A DNA stretch of 64,000 nt from Sacculina carcini (taxonomy: Eukaryota; Arthropoda; Thecostraca; Sacculinidae): the NCBI GenBank assembly GCA_916048095.2, contig OU696585.1, forward strand, positions 8,039,466-8,103,465. The letters run 5' to 3'. The translations under genes and the position numbers were made by a program. The notes beneath the pieces were generated by a model, which was not told the DNA's origin, made no database searches, and was given only the letters and a program-made list of their open reading frames with translations. Positions 48,671 to 59,144 of this stretch are shown here, in pieces (position 1 is the first letter of the stretch; the number at the start of each line of letters is the position of its first letter).

Positions 48671-49560
48671 TTGAATACAATAAAATGTATCAAATCTCGA
48701 CATGAATTATTAAAATCAAATATCAAAATCCGACCACCAGAGGAGGTGAACAGGGATGCACAGTTCGTCAAGGACATGAGAATGTGGGTCATGTCAAAGA
48801 GTTCTCTTGGAAAGAGGAAGCGAAGTGGCTGTGTTACAACCCCCTCACCGTCTCCTGCAGTCAAGAAAATGATAACTGACTTGAGTGCATGTGACAACAT
48901 AGCTCATCATACCGTCTCTCGTGTTCGTGTGACAACATCGGTCATCACACTTCCCGCCATAGATAGCGTGACCAACAACAATGACACTGTTGAATCAGCG
49001 AGTGAGCCACTCGTTCTCGAAAACAATTAGACCAGTGCAAACACTGACATAGAAACACATGACACTGTTTACATGGAATCTCAGCAGACCGATACGTTAT
49101 GTCTGATACACATAAGCGATGATGACCTCCATGAAGTGAACCCTCGTGACTTCTTCAGACAGTGTCCATCTGAAAATGATAACTCTGTTTTTATTTCGTC
49201 AACCGCATGTGCATCGCCGACTCGTAAAGAACTAACACAATTCATTCGCCTGAATGAGTCCGGCCTAATCGATGTCATACAACTGCTGTACAACGACGAG
49301 GATAACATCAATGGAGCGCGTAATTTTGAACTTTTCGATCCGCTGCCACCTGAAGATGACATTCCTCATCCTCAGTGCTAAACATCATTCCATCCGTCAT
49401 GAAAGTTGTACTACATGAGAGACTGTTCGATCCCTCTGGTGATAAAGACAATTCAGCAGAGGATTGAGTGACCTGCATCGAAGACTTGCCTCCAGACATA
49501 TATCAATTCGCACTGTATGAGCAGCGTATTCACACCGTATGTTCCACATGTACGGTGTGT
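48671..49560 (+). pseudogene. Broken ORF of unknown protein
   Basis: From 48671 one frame is open to 49381 except for a single TAG at 49028-49030: RPPEEVNRDAQFVKDMRMWV, SSLGKRKRSGCV (NLS-like), then after the stop TDTLCLIHISDDDLHEVNPR and GARNFELFDPLPPEDDIPHP. Beyond 49381 another frame continues with MKVVLHERLFDPSGDKDN and EDLPPDIYQFALYEQRIHT, with one more stop. Composition is normal for protein and not repetitive. It therefore looks like a decayed gene, retrocopy or transposon ORF. No family recognised, and no start codon is assured. Confidence 0.5.
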
Positions 49561-49564
49561 TCAC

Positions 49565-50115
49565 GTACATGGAACAAGTGACAACCTCTATAAATGCTAC
49601 GACATAAAAAGCAGGCGACAATGAGTAGCTTGGCAGCTATGATACCCCCGCCTCTGAGCGGATAATACTTTCCTCTGGGAAAGAGGGACCTGTAGCCATT
49701 ATGAACGTGTGAATGTTATGAACATGTGGAAGTCAATGGAAACGTCATGCTGAATCAATGCAATTTCAATCAGAAAATTACATGATAAAATTACAAATTA
49801 CAAAGCAACGTATTAGCTCGAGTAATACGTGAACAGCGCGTGAGCTCGAACAGAAACCCTGTTTGATGCCGTCATTACTTGAAGGAGCTGAAGCCCCACA
49901 AAAATATGCCAACCCCCCTGATCCCCGCTAATCATGTCAATGAGAATTTCGGTATCCTGATACTGAAGGAAATTTCAAATAGACATGTATTACGTCATCA
50001 GGCACTTCATCTTATCGTAAACATATATGATAATAAAAATCACTCCAGAAGAATATTTCCGGGCAAATGTGTTAATGACAGCTGTTAAAAATGTTAAAAA
50101 TAATAACCAATGAAT
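49565..50115. other. Intergenic, downstream of CD109-like gene; no gene seen
   Basis: Should include the 3' UTR of the CD109-like gene on the minus strand. On that strand TTTTTATTATC-type AT-rich sequence follows the stop codon, but no clear polyadenylation signal was fixed. Confidence 0.4.
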
Positions 50116-50348
50116 TCATCTCACGAGTAGTACAACGCCACACATCATTGTAATGACTATCACAGATATACATGACACGGTGTCTGAACAAGCCGCAGAA
50201 ACTTCCAAAAGTCTTAGTCTCTGTAAAGAATCGTCGTTGCCAAATGTAGCTGTATTGTTGGAGCAGAGATCATGGGAACACTGTTGCGAATCACAAATCT
50301 CGCATGAGCTGATCTCGGGGATACAGTAGAACTGGCGTGCAAACCGAG
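50116..50348 (-). CDS. CD109-like exon g: Cys-rich C-terminus with hydrophobic tail
   Basis: 233 nt from acceptor TTTGTTGTAG|CTCGG to TGA at 50118-50116. It reads TRFARQFYCIPEISSCEICD, SQQCSHDLCSNNTATFG and, at the end, TVSCISVIVITMMCGVVLLV-R. The hydrophobic last 20 residues fit a GPI-attachment signal (as in CD109) or a short membrane anchor; the Cys pairs resemble CD109's tail. N-glycosylation is possible at NNT. Confidence 0.9.
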
Positions 50349-50519
50349 CTACAACAAACACACACACACACACATACAAGTCTGGAATCAGTGGTCTTCA
50401 CTAGATTATATCATATAATATTTCTCCCTAACCTGTCCTTCGACTACTGACATCTCAACAAATATCATCTATCATCTTTGAGTACTACTCGTTAGTGCAA
50501 CAAGTCACTACCAACCAAA

Positions 50520-50700
50520 CCTCAATTAACCTTTTTTCTCTGATTCCCAAATTCTCAATAAGCCTACTCTTCGTTTTTCTAAACAGCGCTAAAATACAAT
50601 ATATTCAGTTGTTCCTTGAAATGGAAATAAACAAATTCGCATTGATAAAACACACATTTGTCCTTCTGTCTGACCTTTAATTGCCTACTCAGCAACGCCT
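50520..50700. repeat. Interspersed repeat sharing TTGATAAAACACACATTTGTCC
   Basis: Similar to 32625-32825 and 34085-34285: a segment with cagttgttcc, then attgataaaacacacatttg, then ctgacctttaattgcc. Located between the last two CD109-like exons. Family unknown. Confidence 0.55.
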
Positions 50701-50896
50701 CTATTCCCCACCAGTGGAAAATTCGCCACAGATTGCAGACCACTTATCTAAATGATATCTGTTCGATCCATGTCATCTTACTCAACAGATTCATTGTGTT
50801 GAAAACACGATACGTTCCAATGTTATCGAGGTCAAAGTCTGATTGTTCAATGCCAATAAAGTTATGAAACGAACAAGGATTGTACTATTTACTCAC

Positions 50897-50990
50897 TCGG
50901 ATCGTAATAATCGTAGATAACCACAGGCGAAGGTTTGTGAGAAGCAACTCCGCTTGTGAGATAGGCCAAGATAGTGGGACAAACCTCTTG
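50897..50990 (-). CDS. CD109-like exon f: end of receptor-binding domain
   Basis: 94 nt. The acceptor is ATAACGAAG|CAAGAG; a second phase-0 acceptor 6 nt further in, GCAAGAG|GTTTGT, is equally possible. The donor is GATCCGA|GTGAGT, one nt left. It reads EVCPTILAYLTSGVASHKP then SPVVIYDYYDP, matching the conserved final strand KVYDYYEP. Confidence 0.88.
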
Positions 50991-51069
50991 CTTCGTTATC
51001 TATCACAACACAACACATGCACATACATACACACAAACAAACAAACAAACGCAGGTAGGTATGTATGAA

Positions 51070-51262
51070 TTAGGATTGTTATCGGATGATGGTTTATTAT
51101 TGATTGTTATTTATTTATTATTTTCTTTCCAACTCTCTTTCTAGGCTTTTTTCTTTTCGAACTCTCTTTCTCTCTGAATCTTTTGGGCGCTTCCGGTACA
51201 TGGGGCCACCTTAGGGTGGTAATAGTGCTTGCACTCTTCCCATGTTACTGGATTTGCCTGTA

Positions 51263-51290
<28 letters not shown>
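51070..51290 (-). mobile_element. Interspersed repeat with GCATGGGGGAAGAGTGCAAG core, copy 3
   Basis: The minus strand gives (TTA)n, then ttacaggcaaatccagtaac, atgggaagagtgcaagcact and attaccaccctaaggtggcc, then tags shared with copy 4 at 59145 (ataataaaccatcatccgat). Copies 3 and 4 are the best matched pair. Confidence 0.75.
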
Positions 51291-51293
<3 letters not shown>

Positions 51294-51598
51294 GTCTCTG
51301 TGTGTGTTGTTTGTTTGTTTGTTTAGGTTTATTGTCACTCATACATATAAGCACACACATGTGAAAAAATATCGTACAGCACAGTGACAAAGTCCTATAA
51401 GCCGAAGCTTCTTTTAGGACTTGTTTAAATCAAATATCAAATATAGTGAGGAACTGAATTAATATAATACAATCACAAGGCAATAAAATCGAATAACAAT
51501 CAAACATGATATATCATACAACACAAAACAACATGCAAACGACAATTTGCAAACGACAATTTGAAAACAATTCGCAAAACAACAGGAGTGTGAAAGTG

Positions 51599-51599
<1 letters not shown>

Positions 51600-51644
<45 letters not shown>

Positions 51645-52046
51645 ATATACAATTTTTCGAATCTTTGATGAGATGGATGACTGCATGAAGCTTAGCAGAA
51701 CAACATACAGCAACACTACCATTTGATTTGTTCCACATTTCCACATGAACTGATTGGTGCAATATGATTTACGCTATTGTATTCCAGTCTGCCTTATCCA
51801 CAAGGCCAATTTGTATACACAAAATACAATCTAAATATAACCCATGTGATTAACTCAAATTGTTCCATTAATATTTCCACTAACACTTGTACTAATATTC
51901 AAATTAATATTCCCACTAATATTTATCATAAAAAAGCCATTAGCACTCCCACTAATAATTGTACTAATATTTCTACCAATATTTCCGGATCAACTAGCGT
52001 GGCAATTCCACTTTCGTTATTCAGTGGTTATTGAAAATTACAGAGA

Positions 52047-52080
<34 letters not shown>

Positions 52081-52090
52081 ATACACACAC
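51600..52090. repeat. (GT)n, ACTAATATT-type repeats and (CA)n
   Basis: 51606-51643 is (GT)n, 51865-51985 is a degenerate repeat of cactaatatttccactaata type, and 52046-52075 is (CA)n. All lie in the intron between exons e and f of the CD109-like gene. Confidence 0.85.
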
Positions 52091-52252
52091 CTCATGTGTC
52101 AATATCATATGTCGTATAACAATGTGATATTATACATGTTCGTTCAAGAGCCGCGGCTCAACGAACATTGCCACTTTTTATTGTTTATGTTGTTACTGTG
52201 TGTGTGTGATTATTTCGTGGCAAAACATTATAAATTACAAATTGCAAATTAC

Positions 52253-52415
52253 CTCAGAGAAGTAGATGACCACTGTTGATTGGTCGTGGATCAGGTCGAC
52301 CTGTTTAACAGGCGCGTGTTGGTAAATACCAGGAACAGAATTGACGTCAACCGTGAATCCAGACGGCAGATGTACTTCCATCACCACCATATTGCCGTCT
52401 CCTATACCGCTGGCT
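52253..52415 (-). CDS. CD109-like exon e: receptor-binding domain core
   Basis: 163 nt. The acceptor is CAATGATAG|AGCCAG, whose first base completes Ala from exon d. The donor is TTCTCTGAG|GTAATT, phase 0. It reads ASGIGDGNMVVMEVHLPSGF, then TVDVNS and KQVDLIHDQSTVVIYFSE, the SGMA.MEV...SGF ... L.LY pattern of the alpha-macroglobulin receptor-binding domain. Confidence 0.93.
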
Positions 52416-53118
52416 CTATCATTGGCCATCATTCTGAGCATGGAATCACAGATTGTCAGACAATCGTAAACAATGAGTTTCGGCAACGTCAGTATTGCTA
52501 TCAGTGAGGTGTCAGTAAAAATCAGGGCCTTGTCTATTCGATCACCCTACGTCGGGGGTAGGTAACTCGCGACTTTAGTGCTGCCTAGTGGCACCCTGGT
52601 GCCTTTTCAAAAATGTCTGAAAAAAGGAGAAATAATAGATAGGGAATGTTTATTTTGTTTTAATATATAATATAGTTTAGTGTCGCAGCTCTGAACTATG
52701 TTACACACACCCAAGTGAACCAACTATATTATACACAACTAACACCCTAACACAAGACCCTAGAACACAGAACAGAGTAATCACGTGGTGCGTCATTCTC
52801 TACAGGATGCACTGCAGGGAAAATAAGCATATAACCATGAAGGCTCATTGTGTATTTGTAGCCAACTTAGTCATTTTGATATTAGGCTAATATAGATACA
52901 TATACAACATGTGATGCTTTCATTATTAGGCTTATATAAGGCTTTCAATTTTTGTGCGGCTCAAGACCTATTTGTTTTTCTGTTGTACAATATGACTCTT
53001 TCAACATTTTGGGTTGCCGACCCCTGCCCTACGTAATATTACATTTTACTCAGTGAGAAAACTAAGAACTGGAAAGAAGCATGCATATATCTCACAAGAA
53101 ACCTTCATTTCCCTGAAT

Positions 53119-53380
53119 ACCAGTGGCGGGACAAAGGGGGGGTGGGGGTTCAGCCCCCAAAAAATATGCCAAGCCCCCCCTAAGCCCCCCAAAAATCATA
53201 ATCATGGACATTAAATTTCTTACTACTGCAAATGAAGTCCTCTAATTTTGGTTCAGGTTCGAGGACTAAATCAGTGTGTCCCAGTCTCTCATTATAATAT
53301 TATGTATTCAGCGTTCGAGTGTAGCTCTTTATGCTTCGTCAAGCCCCCATAACTTTTTCCATCATCCCCCCCTCCAGATT
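53119..53380. mobile_element. hAT-like fragment (CAGTGGCGGGAC end)
   Basis: cagtggcgggacaaaggggg, then tcagcccccaaaaaatatgc and caagccccccctaagccccc, related to 30510-30600 and perhaps to 13689-14010. It lies in the intron between exons d and e. Confidence 0.45.
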
Positions 53381-53642
53381 ACTAGACAACGAGGAGCTGC
53401 TCTTAACTGCAATTTCCATAAGTCGGACCTCTAGTATAATGGTGCTTTGATTCCATTGTGGGTGAGGGCACCATAAGACCTCGCATCCGCTCTGGTCATT
53501 TGTATATCACTTTCACCTGGTGCCGCTAGCATAAGCTGTTGGGCGATCGCAACGGTGAATATTGCCCAATGGATAAACGACTCATATTATTGACAATCGC
53601 TCAGAAAACAAATACTTGGAGAACGGTGCAAGTCAAACTGAC

Positions 53643-53827
53643 GCTGTGCAGACGCTCAGCTTGAGTTTGGCGTGCGAGTCAGTGTGGCTGACACGAGGAA
53701 TCAAGTAGAAACTGGGTGACGGAGCCGAAACGCGTACATGTTGTTTGTGAACCACTTGTATGACCCCACGAGCGTTGCTTTCTCCGGACACCTCCACTGA
53801 CACGACTCCTACACTCGGCTCTGGCAG
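53643..53827 (-). CDS. CD109-like exon d: CUB-like segment to receptor-binding domain
   Basis: 185 nt. The acceptor is GTGTTAG|CTGCCA, preceded by a GT-rich microsatellite (53834-53866 on plus as CA), phase 0. The donor is GCACAGC|GTCAGTT with two nt left. It reads LPEPSVGVVSVEVSGES, GVIQVVHKQHVRVSA and HAKLKLSVCTA (CD109: VDLNVCTSFSG). Confidence 0.86.
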
Positions 53828-53837
53828 CTAACACATG

Positions 53838-53868
<31 letters not shown>

Positions 53869-54217
53869 ATACAAGCAGACAAACACAGACACACATACAA
53901 CATCGCAATACATTGAAAACAGTCTTTGGAGGAAACCTAAACGCACGCTAGATCCATTCATTCCTGCTCATTCTAAACACGGGCAAATTGCTTCATCACT
54001 TGGCATGCGCTTCCGCGATAATGCTAAAATTATATTCATATTCAAAGTGGACCAGCTGGAAGCGTACTAAGTTTACATAGGAAGAGTAACTGGCTGCCTG
54101 AAAATAAGGAAAACTGCGTATCCGAGAGAAGAGCGAAGTGTGGATGAAATGATTGATCGAGTTTCGGCGAACTGGAAGTGACAATTAGAACAATGGAACC
54201 AGGCGTCACTTTTTCAC

Positions 54218-54415
54218 CTGAATTGAAGATTTAGACGTTAACGACAGTTGTGATGAAGGTGATGATGTTTTCGTCGACACCGAAATTGTCCTGACCCCTG
54301 ATGTTGATTGAACTTTTACGCTCATTTTTGTGTCTGCCGGTAAGTTCGACATGCTGGCACCTGAATACAGAACTCTGTTGACAGATGCCAGGGCTGAAAG
54401 AGCAACAATTGTATC
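54218..54415 (-). CDS. CD109-like exon c: CUB-like segment
   Basis: 66 codons, acceptor GTGATTGCAG|GATACA, donor CAATTCAG|GTGAAA, phase 0. It starts DTIVALSALASVNRVLYSG (family: DTVVALHALSKYG), followed by Ser/Thr-rich beta strands, MSVKVQSTSGVRTISVSTKT. Confidence 0.92.
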
Positions 54416-54554
54416 CTGCAATCACACGCACGCGCACGCAATCACACCAGAGCGCTTACCGGGATGCGTACTGTGGGTTTGACTGTCACAACGTTCAAGA
54501 AGATCTGAAAATAAAAAATCACGAGTCGGCATGTGTTGCAGTCGCACCGCTAAC

Positions 54555-54778
54555 CTGACTACTGATGAAGCCTCCTCGTTGATTCATCTGTTTGACCAGC
54601 CATTTGACGGCAGGCAATAGCCTCTCGTCGACATCTGCTGAGTCGCCAGCTCTCTGACGCTGCATCGTAGCAAGTATGAAGTATCCACTGGTCTCCACAT
54701 CGACTGAGCGCACCGCATCACGCCAGAAAGATGTGTTTGAACGGAACTGCACCGGGTTACGCCACCAAAGCTCGCCAT
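54555..54778 (-). CDS. CD109-like exon b: end of thioester domain
   Basis: 224 nt. The acceptor TTGCTAATGCAG|ATGGCG joins exon a to read SSQDGELWWRNP. The donor is AGTAGTCAG|GTTAGC, phase 0. It also reads RDAVRSVDVETSGYFILATM and AVKWLVKQMNQRGGFISSQ, the last being the hallmark WL..Q...GGF.STQ helix end of the family. Confidence 0.92.
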
Positions 54779-54923
54779 CTGCATTAGCAAGTTGCCAAAC
54801 ACAAGTTATATTACTTGCTTCATGCAAGGCCCAAAGACCTTCCTTTCCGGCTGTCTTTCCTGAAGACATCTGCCAGAAAGAAAGTCCTGGATATTGATTG
54901 TCCGCCTTCCACAGCGTAATTTG

Positions 54924-55232
54924 GACTCCGTGGTGTAGTGGTTAGCACACCCGCCTCACAAGCGGGAGGTCCGTGGTTCAAAATCCGGCAGAGCAGAATT
55001 TCTTGAGCGAATTATATAATCCAACAGTCCCTGTCCACTCATGCGTTTGTGTTGTCATGCATTCTGGGGAGGTGGCCCTCTCTAATACGTCTTTCGTCTT
55101 TGTGTCGTCATAGCGTGGAGAGGGTCGGTTCTGCGGTGGCAGCGAGCTGCACGGGACACACCTGTGTGTGTTCATAAGTTTCGGCTTCTTCCCGTGTAGC
55201 AGCTGTCACCTGAGGCTTTTAACATTTAACCT
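54924..55232 (+). mobile_element. tRNA-Val-derived SINE, copy 2
   Basis: Head ccgtggtgtagtggttagca, cccgcctcacaagcggg and gtccgtggttcaaaatcc (decayed B box). The body has gagagggtcggttctgcggt, gcagcgagctgcacgggaca and cttcggcttcttcccgtgta. It lies in the intron between CD109-like exons a and b, opposite strand to the gene. Confidence 0.92.
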
Positions 55233-55885
55233 AATTGTGAACACACCACTTGACATCAATCGCAAATTTTACAGGTTTTTTTTATAGAAACGAATCTTGC
55301 GAGAAAATTGTCATCAAAACATCAGTTCGTAACCTTGGTGATGACTTTTGTTCATAAATTATGAACGGATATCGGGGTTTGTTTGCGCAGAACCCATACA
55401 AAAAACTGTTTTTGTAAGCAAACAACGTTAAGCTGTCATTCCTGTGATGATTCAAATATTAGCACAGGAAAGAGGCACGGTATAGGCGGCTGAGTGACTA
55501 AATCTAGTGCAGCGGTATTTGTTTTATTTTTATCATTTTCCAACTGGGCATAAACACGCACATAAAGAGAAAATATAGAAAATTATGTCATATATAACGT
55601 ACGTCTAGTCAATCGTGCATTATATATCATTCAAATATAAATATAACCTAATAACACGAAATAATGCAAGTGATATAATAGTAGTAAACCAATAATAATC
55701 CAAATACACCAATACCAAAACATAATAATATAATAATAATTAGAAATTAAAATTAATCACGATAAAAATTATATAATTCCGGTTCTAAATGTAATGAACG
55801 CAATCTGTCTGCACGTGTGTTTGTGTTGCATGTGTGCGTGTTTGTATGCGTGTGTGTGTGTGTGTTTGTGAGAGCGAAATGTCAC
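55233..55885. other. CD109-like intron sequence, no exon seen
   Basis: AT-rich with taataat-type simple sequence (55660-55750) and a short (GT) stretch at 55850-55866 just beyond the exon a donor. Confidence 0.5.
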
Positions 55886-56165
55886 CTTGAGAGCTAGCCT
55901 GCGTCATCAGTCTGGCCATGAGTGCACGAGAAGCGGGGTGTTGAACCTTGGCAAGAGCAAACACAGACACGGAGAGTTGGTGGGGAGGAGGGGGGTCGGC
56001 TGCCACGATGATTGAAGTCAAATACTGCACCGCTGCCGCCATCTGCCGGTCGTATTGGGAACTATTTGGTCGTCCGACTGTGCTCGATATCTCAGCTAAT
56101 GTGATGATCACTAGAGATGTGAGGAAAGGAGGGGTCTGCTCCAATTCGTAGATGATCTCGCCAGA
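55886..56165 (-). CDS. CD109-like exon a: thioester domain helices
   Basis: 280 nt between GTTGTGTGACAG|TCTGGC (phase 0) and CTCTCAAG|GTGACA (one nt left). It reads SGEIIYELEQTPPFLTSLVI, ITLAEISSTVG, QYDRQMAAAVQYLTSIIVAA and FALAKVQHPASRALMARLM. This is the alternating helix pattern of the alpha-macroglobulin thioester domain (VIHSELQGG..VTLTAYIVTSLL in CD109). A MITE-like element begins about 22 nt upstream of the acceptor. Confidence 0.87.
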
Positions 56166-56186
56166 CTGTCACACAACAAGCGGTCG

Positions 56187-56409
56187 CTTGACGCTAAATA
56201 TTCAAGAACATTAGATTGAGAACATTTGAGTTAACGAATTTCTTCCAGTCCCTCGCCTCCTGCAAAGGCAGCACATTACATAGAACGCTAAACTTCACCT
56301 AAACTAAAATCTATGAAAAATATAAAAACGTTTTTGTGCGTTTTTTAGTGTTTTTTATAAATTATCGTTTTTATATGTTCTTGAATCCTTACATTATTTA
56401 GCCTAGACC
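56187..56409. mobile_element. Small inverted-repeat element (AAGAACATTAG family), copy 2
   Basis: Starts gcttgacgctaaatattcaa and includes tttcttccagtccctcgcct and gcaaaggcagcacattacat. It lies directly between CD109-like exon a and the truncated 3' end of the LINE. Confidence 0.75.
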
Positions 56410-56459
56410 CAAGAGGCTCTAAGGTGTATCGGGTGGCCAACAGTTGAAGCCGTGGTCAG

Positions 56460-58195
56460 AAACCGTGACCTAAACAAACTAAGTAACTAGAAGATAACTA
56501 ACTAGAAGTGTTTCTTCAATAACAATTCCCGAATCTTTTTCCTGTGATACCATTTTAAATTGTTCGTTTCCCAATTTATACACCCTGGACGGTCTTCTTT
56601 TGCCTCTACCTATTTCCACGACATGATATTTATTGACATTGAATGACATCTCCCATTTCACACTCCATCTGAATATAATATCTAAATCATTCTGAAGCTC
56701 CTGGCAACTATCACAATTTACAATCCTTTTTTTGTATCTTGGCATCACCAGCGAACAAACTAATATAACTTTATATCCATTCAACCATGTCATTTATTTA
56801 AACCAAGAACATGATGTGTCCCAATACAGACGCTTGTGTCACTCCACTCTTCACTGGTCCCATGCCGAAGATACAACTTTAACCACAGTTTTCATTTTTC
56901 TGTCAATCAGATAATCCTCTATCCACTCCAGTAGCATTCCTTTGATTCCTCCCTCATGCTCAATCTTCCACAAGAGCCTCTTGTGTGGTACCTTGTCAAA
57001 AGCTTTCTTCAGGTCCAAATATATTGCGTCCACCCAACCATCTCTTTCTTGCACATCATCAACTACCCTTGAGTAAAAACTCAACAAATTGGACACACAT
57101 GATTTACCCTTTCTAAAACCATACTGAGCTTCACAAATTTTGTTATTGTCCTCCAAATAGTGAACCCACCTATCCTTAATTATCCGTTCCACCAATTTGC
57201 CTAGCACAATCGTTAAGGATACCGGCCTGTAATTCAAAGGATCTTCCTTATTCCCTGCCTTATATATGGGTATGGCATTTGCCTGCTTCCACTGTTCCGG
57301 AACCTTACACTCTTTCAAGCTACATTGCACTATGTCTAGAATTGGCAAGGCCAAAATTTGACTACAGTCTTTCAAGACACCTCTTGCAATCCCATCAGGA
57401 CCCACTGATTTCCAGCTATCCAGTTATTCCAGTCTATGTATAATATATTCAAGCCCCACACATATATTTGTTATCCCATCCGCACTTTCCTTAGGTTCAT
57501 TGCTAAAATAACTCTCCTAGGAAAAAAACCTATAAATTTTACATTCATTATTTCGCAAATTTCCACTAGGTTTTTATACACCACACCATCCGATTTCAAT
57601 TGATCAACTCCCATCCAATGTTTCATTTTGCTGTTGACAAATTGAAAAAACAATTTCGGATCTTTCGGATTTCGGATCTTACACTTATTTACAATGTTCC
57701 TCTCATACTCCTGTTCCTCTTGTCGCTTGATATATTCATTTCTTGCATGTCTAAATTTCTCTCTTGCCTTCACTGAAACTCTCTTCCGAAGTTTATTCCA
57801 TGCTTTCTCCTTGATCATCCTTGCCTTCTCACATTTCTCATTGTACCATTTATTTCTACCAGGTGGTAAACCTATGTACTTTGGCACAAATATTTTACCG
57901 CCCTAGCGTACACCTCCATGAACACATCATACTTATTATCTATGCCTTCTGCCGATAACAGCTCATTCCAGTCTACTCTACTGAAAAACTGATTCAATTT
58001 TCCAATCTCTGCCTTCCCGTAATCGTACTTATCTTCTGTTTTCATTCCTTCTCCCTTCTTCTTCTTGTTGTCTTCTACTTCCAATTCTATAAGGACGTGG
58101 TCACTTCTACCCAGGGGACTTTTATAATGCACCTCGTCAAAATATGCAATTCCAATGTGAAAACCAGGTCGAGTCTTGATGGGTGATCTTCCCCC
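56460..58195 (-). mobile_element. CR1-like LINE: endonuclease end to RT, multiply broken
   Basis: The minus strand reads, from the 5' side: HPSRLDLVFTLE (shift) SPLGRSDHVLIELEVED (endonuclease C-terminus), NEKCEKARMIKEKAWNKLRK, FQFVNSKMK (linker), GPDGIARGVLKDC, NAIPIYKAGNKEDPLNYRPV (RT motif 1), YGFRKGKSCVSNLLSFY and DAIYLDLKKAFDKVPH (motif A). It then becomes frameshifted through the SGV.QASVLG and RT-C regions, resuming as DLDIIFRWSVKWEMSFNVNK and ending near 56470. Stops and frameshifts show it is dead. It is the same family as the element at 19800-20920. Confidence 0.9.
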
Positions 58196-58322
58196 TAAGC
58201 CTTGTGCTCCGTGTGTGTGTGTGTGTGTGAATGTGTGTATGTGTGTGTGTGTGTGTGTGTGTTTGTTTGTGTGTGTGTGTGTGTGTGTTTGTGAATGTGT
58301 GTGTGTTTGTGCGTGTGTGTAT
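58196..58322. repeat. GT-rich microsatellite abutting LINE 5' end
   Basis: (GT)n with TTTG and GAAT interruptions. On the LINE sense strand it is (CA)n immediately upstream of the endonuclease fragment. Confidence 0.95.
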
Positions 58323-58495
58323 TATCACGTGATGACTTAAACATTGAGCGCGTTTGTTCACATTTTTTGCAAAATAGTACAGTCATAACAAAAAGCAGAT
58401 ACCCCATAACATGGAGCCAATATCGAACAGTGTATATTCGGGAACAATGCGATTCCGATCCCCACTAATTGTTCAGGCTCTCTTGGCATTTTGTT

Positions 58496-58813
58496 TCACG
58501 ACATATTGTGAACGTGATAACCTACAATGTCTCTATGGACGAAGATGTTACAGAATATCAATGGAAAGTTTTGTCGACGCATCTGTCTGATGTGAATGTA
58601 GATAGCGTTGTGTTTGCATGTTGTGTTCTTATTGGGGTCAACGCACACCAACAATGACATGTCTGATAGAATCTCATCGTGCATAGTCAGCAACACAGGT
58701 TCAAGCAAGTTATATCTTCCACCATCGAGCTGCTACAATAACATAAAACACATATAGAATCAGAAAAATACTTGTTCGTGTAAATATTGAGGATCGTTGA
58801 AGAGAGCAATGAA
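58496..58813 (-). CDS. Two exon-like segments of an unknown gene, opposite the P450 start
   Basis: Segment 1 (58772-58813) lies between TTGTTTTCTTGCAG| and |GTATTTTTC and reads FIALFNDPQYLHEQ. Segment 2 starts at 58732 after TATGTTATTGTAG| and reads QLDGGRYNLLEPVLLTMHDE, ILSDMSLLVCVDPNKNTTC, continuing open to a stop at 58496. Both are phase 0 and joinable. The second segment may end earlier at a donor-like TTGTTG|GTGTGC, which is also phase 0. The residues are protein-like and non-repetitive. I do not recognise the family, and they do not look like missing CD109 sequence. Being 81 bp from the P450 ATG on the other strand, they overlap its promoter region. Confidence 0.4.
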
Positions 58814-58893
58814 CTGCAAGAAAACAACAACAGCAACGCATTATAAAAATCCACATGAGGCATTTATATGTTCATTTCCTCTCATTGTTCACG

Positions 58894-58984
58894 ATGTGGC
58901 TGTCGTTTGTGCTTGCTCTCATTCTGGTCGCTTATCTGTGCAAGCGTGTTCTACGTGAGCCAACAAAACACAAGATAATTCCAA
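58894..58984 (+). CDS. P450 exon 1: membrane anchor
   Basis: 91 nt from ATG (58894-58896), reading MWLSFVLALILVAYLCKRVL then REPTKHKIIP, a signal-anchor helix followed by a basic stop-transfer stretch. The donor AATTCCAA|GTGAGTGA leaves one nt; joined to exon 2 it gives IIPSPPGYPFLG, the Pro-rich hinge of microsomal P450s. An upstream ATG at 58868 is out of frame. Confidence 0.9.
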
Positions 58985-59144
58985 GTGAGTGACTCCACTT
59001 CTCTGGGAATGAATGAATTCAGCGCGTCAGTCATTTATCAACGATGATATTGATCAGTTTAGCTCACTGAGCCTAGAGCAGCGGTGCTGTGAGAAATTCC
59101 GCACTGGCAGGGAATGGAGGAGTTGCTAAATGGGGAATTTATTA

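Larger units (their letters stand above)
50116..56165 (-). other. CD109/TEP/alpha-2-macroglobulin-like gene, 3' part, 7 exons
   Basis: Thioester proteins of this family trap proteases or tag targets and are secreted or membrane-attached. Exons in coding order: 55886-56165, 54555-54778, 54218-54415, 53643-53827, 52253-52415, 50897-50990, 50116-50348. All six junctions agree in phase. They encode the end of the alpha-helical thioester domain (MNQRGGFISSQ-DTIVALSALA, compare QQNSYGGFSSTQDTVVAL), the CUB-like segment, the receptor-binding domain (DGNMVVMEVHLPSGF; PVVIYDYYDP) and a Cys-rich tail. The tail (SSCEICDSQQC) followed by a hydrophobic end is most like CD109 (SSCDLCSDVQGC), a GPI-anchored member. 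About 1,000 N-terminal residues including GCGEQ are not in these exons and were not found upstream in the window. Confidence 0.9.

Noticed and set aside
54978..55175. ORF NTHRCVPCSSLPPQNRPSP
   Set aside because: Antisense translation of the SINE body; the same peptide recurs at 60586-60846.
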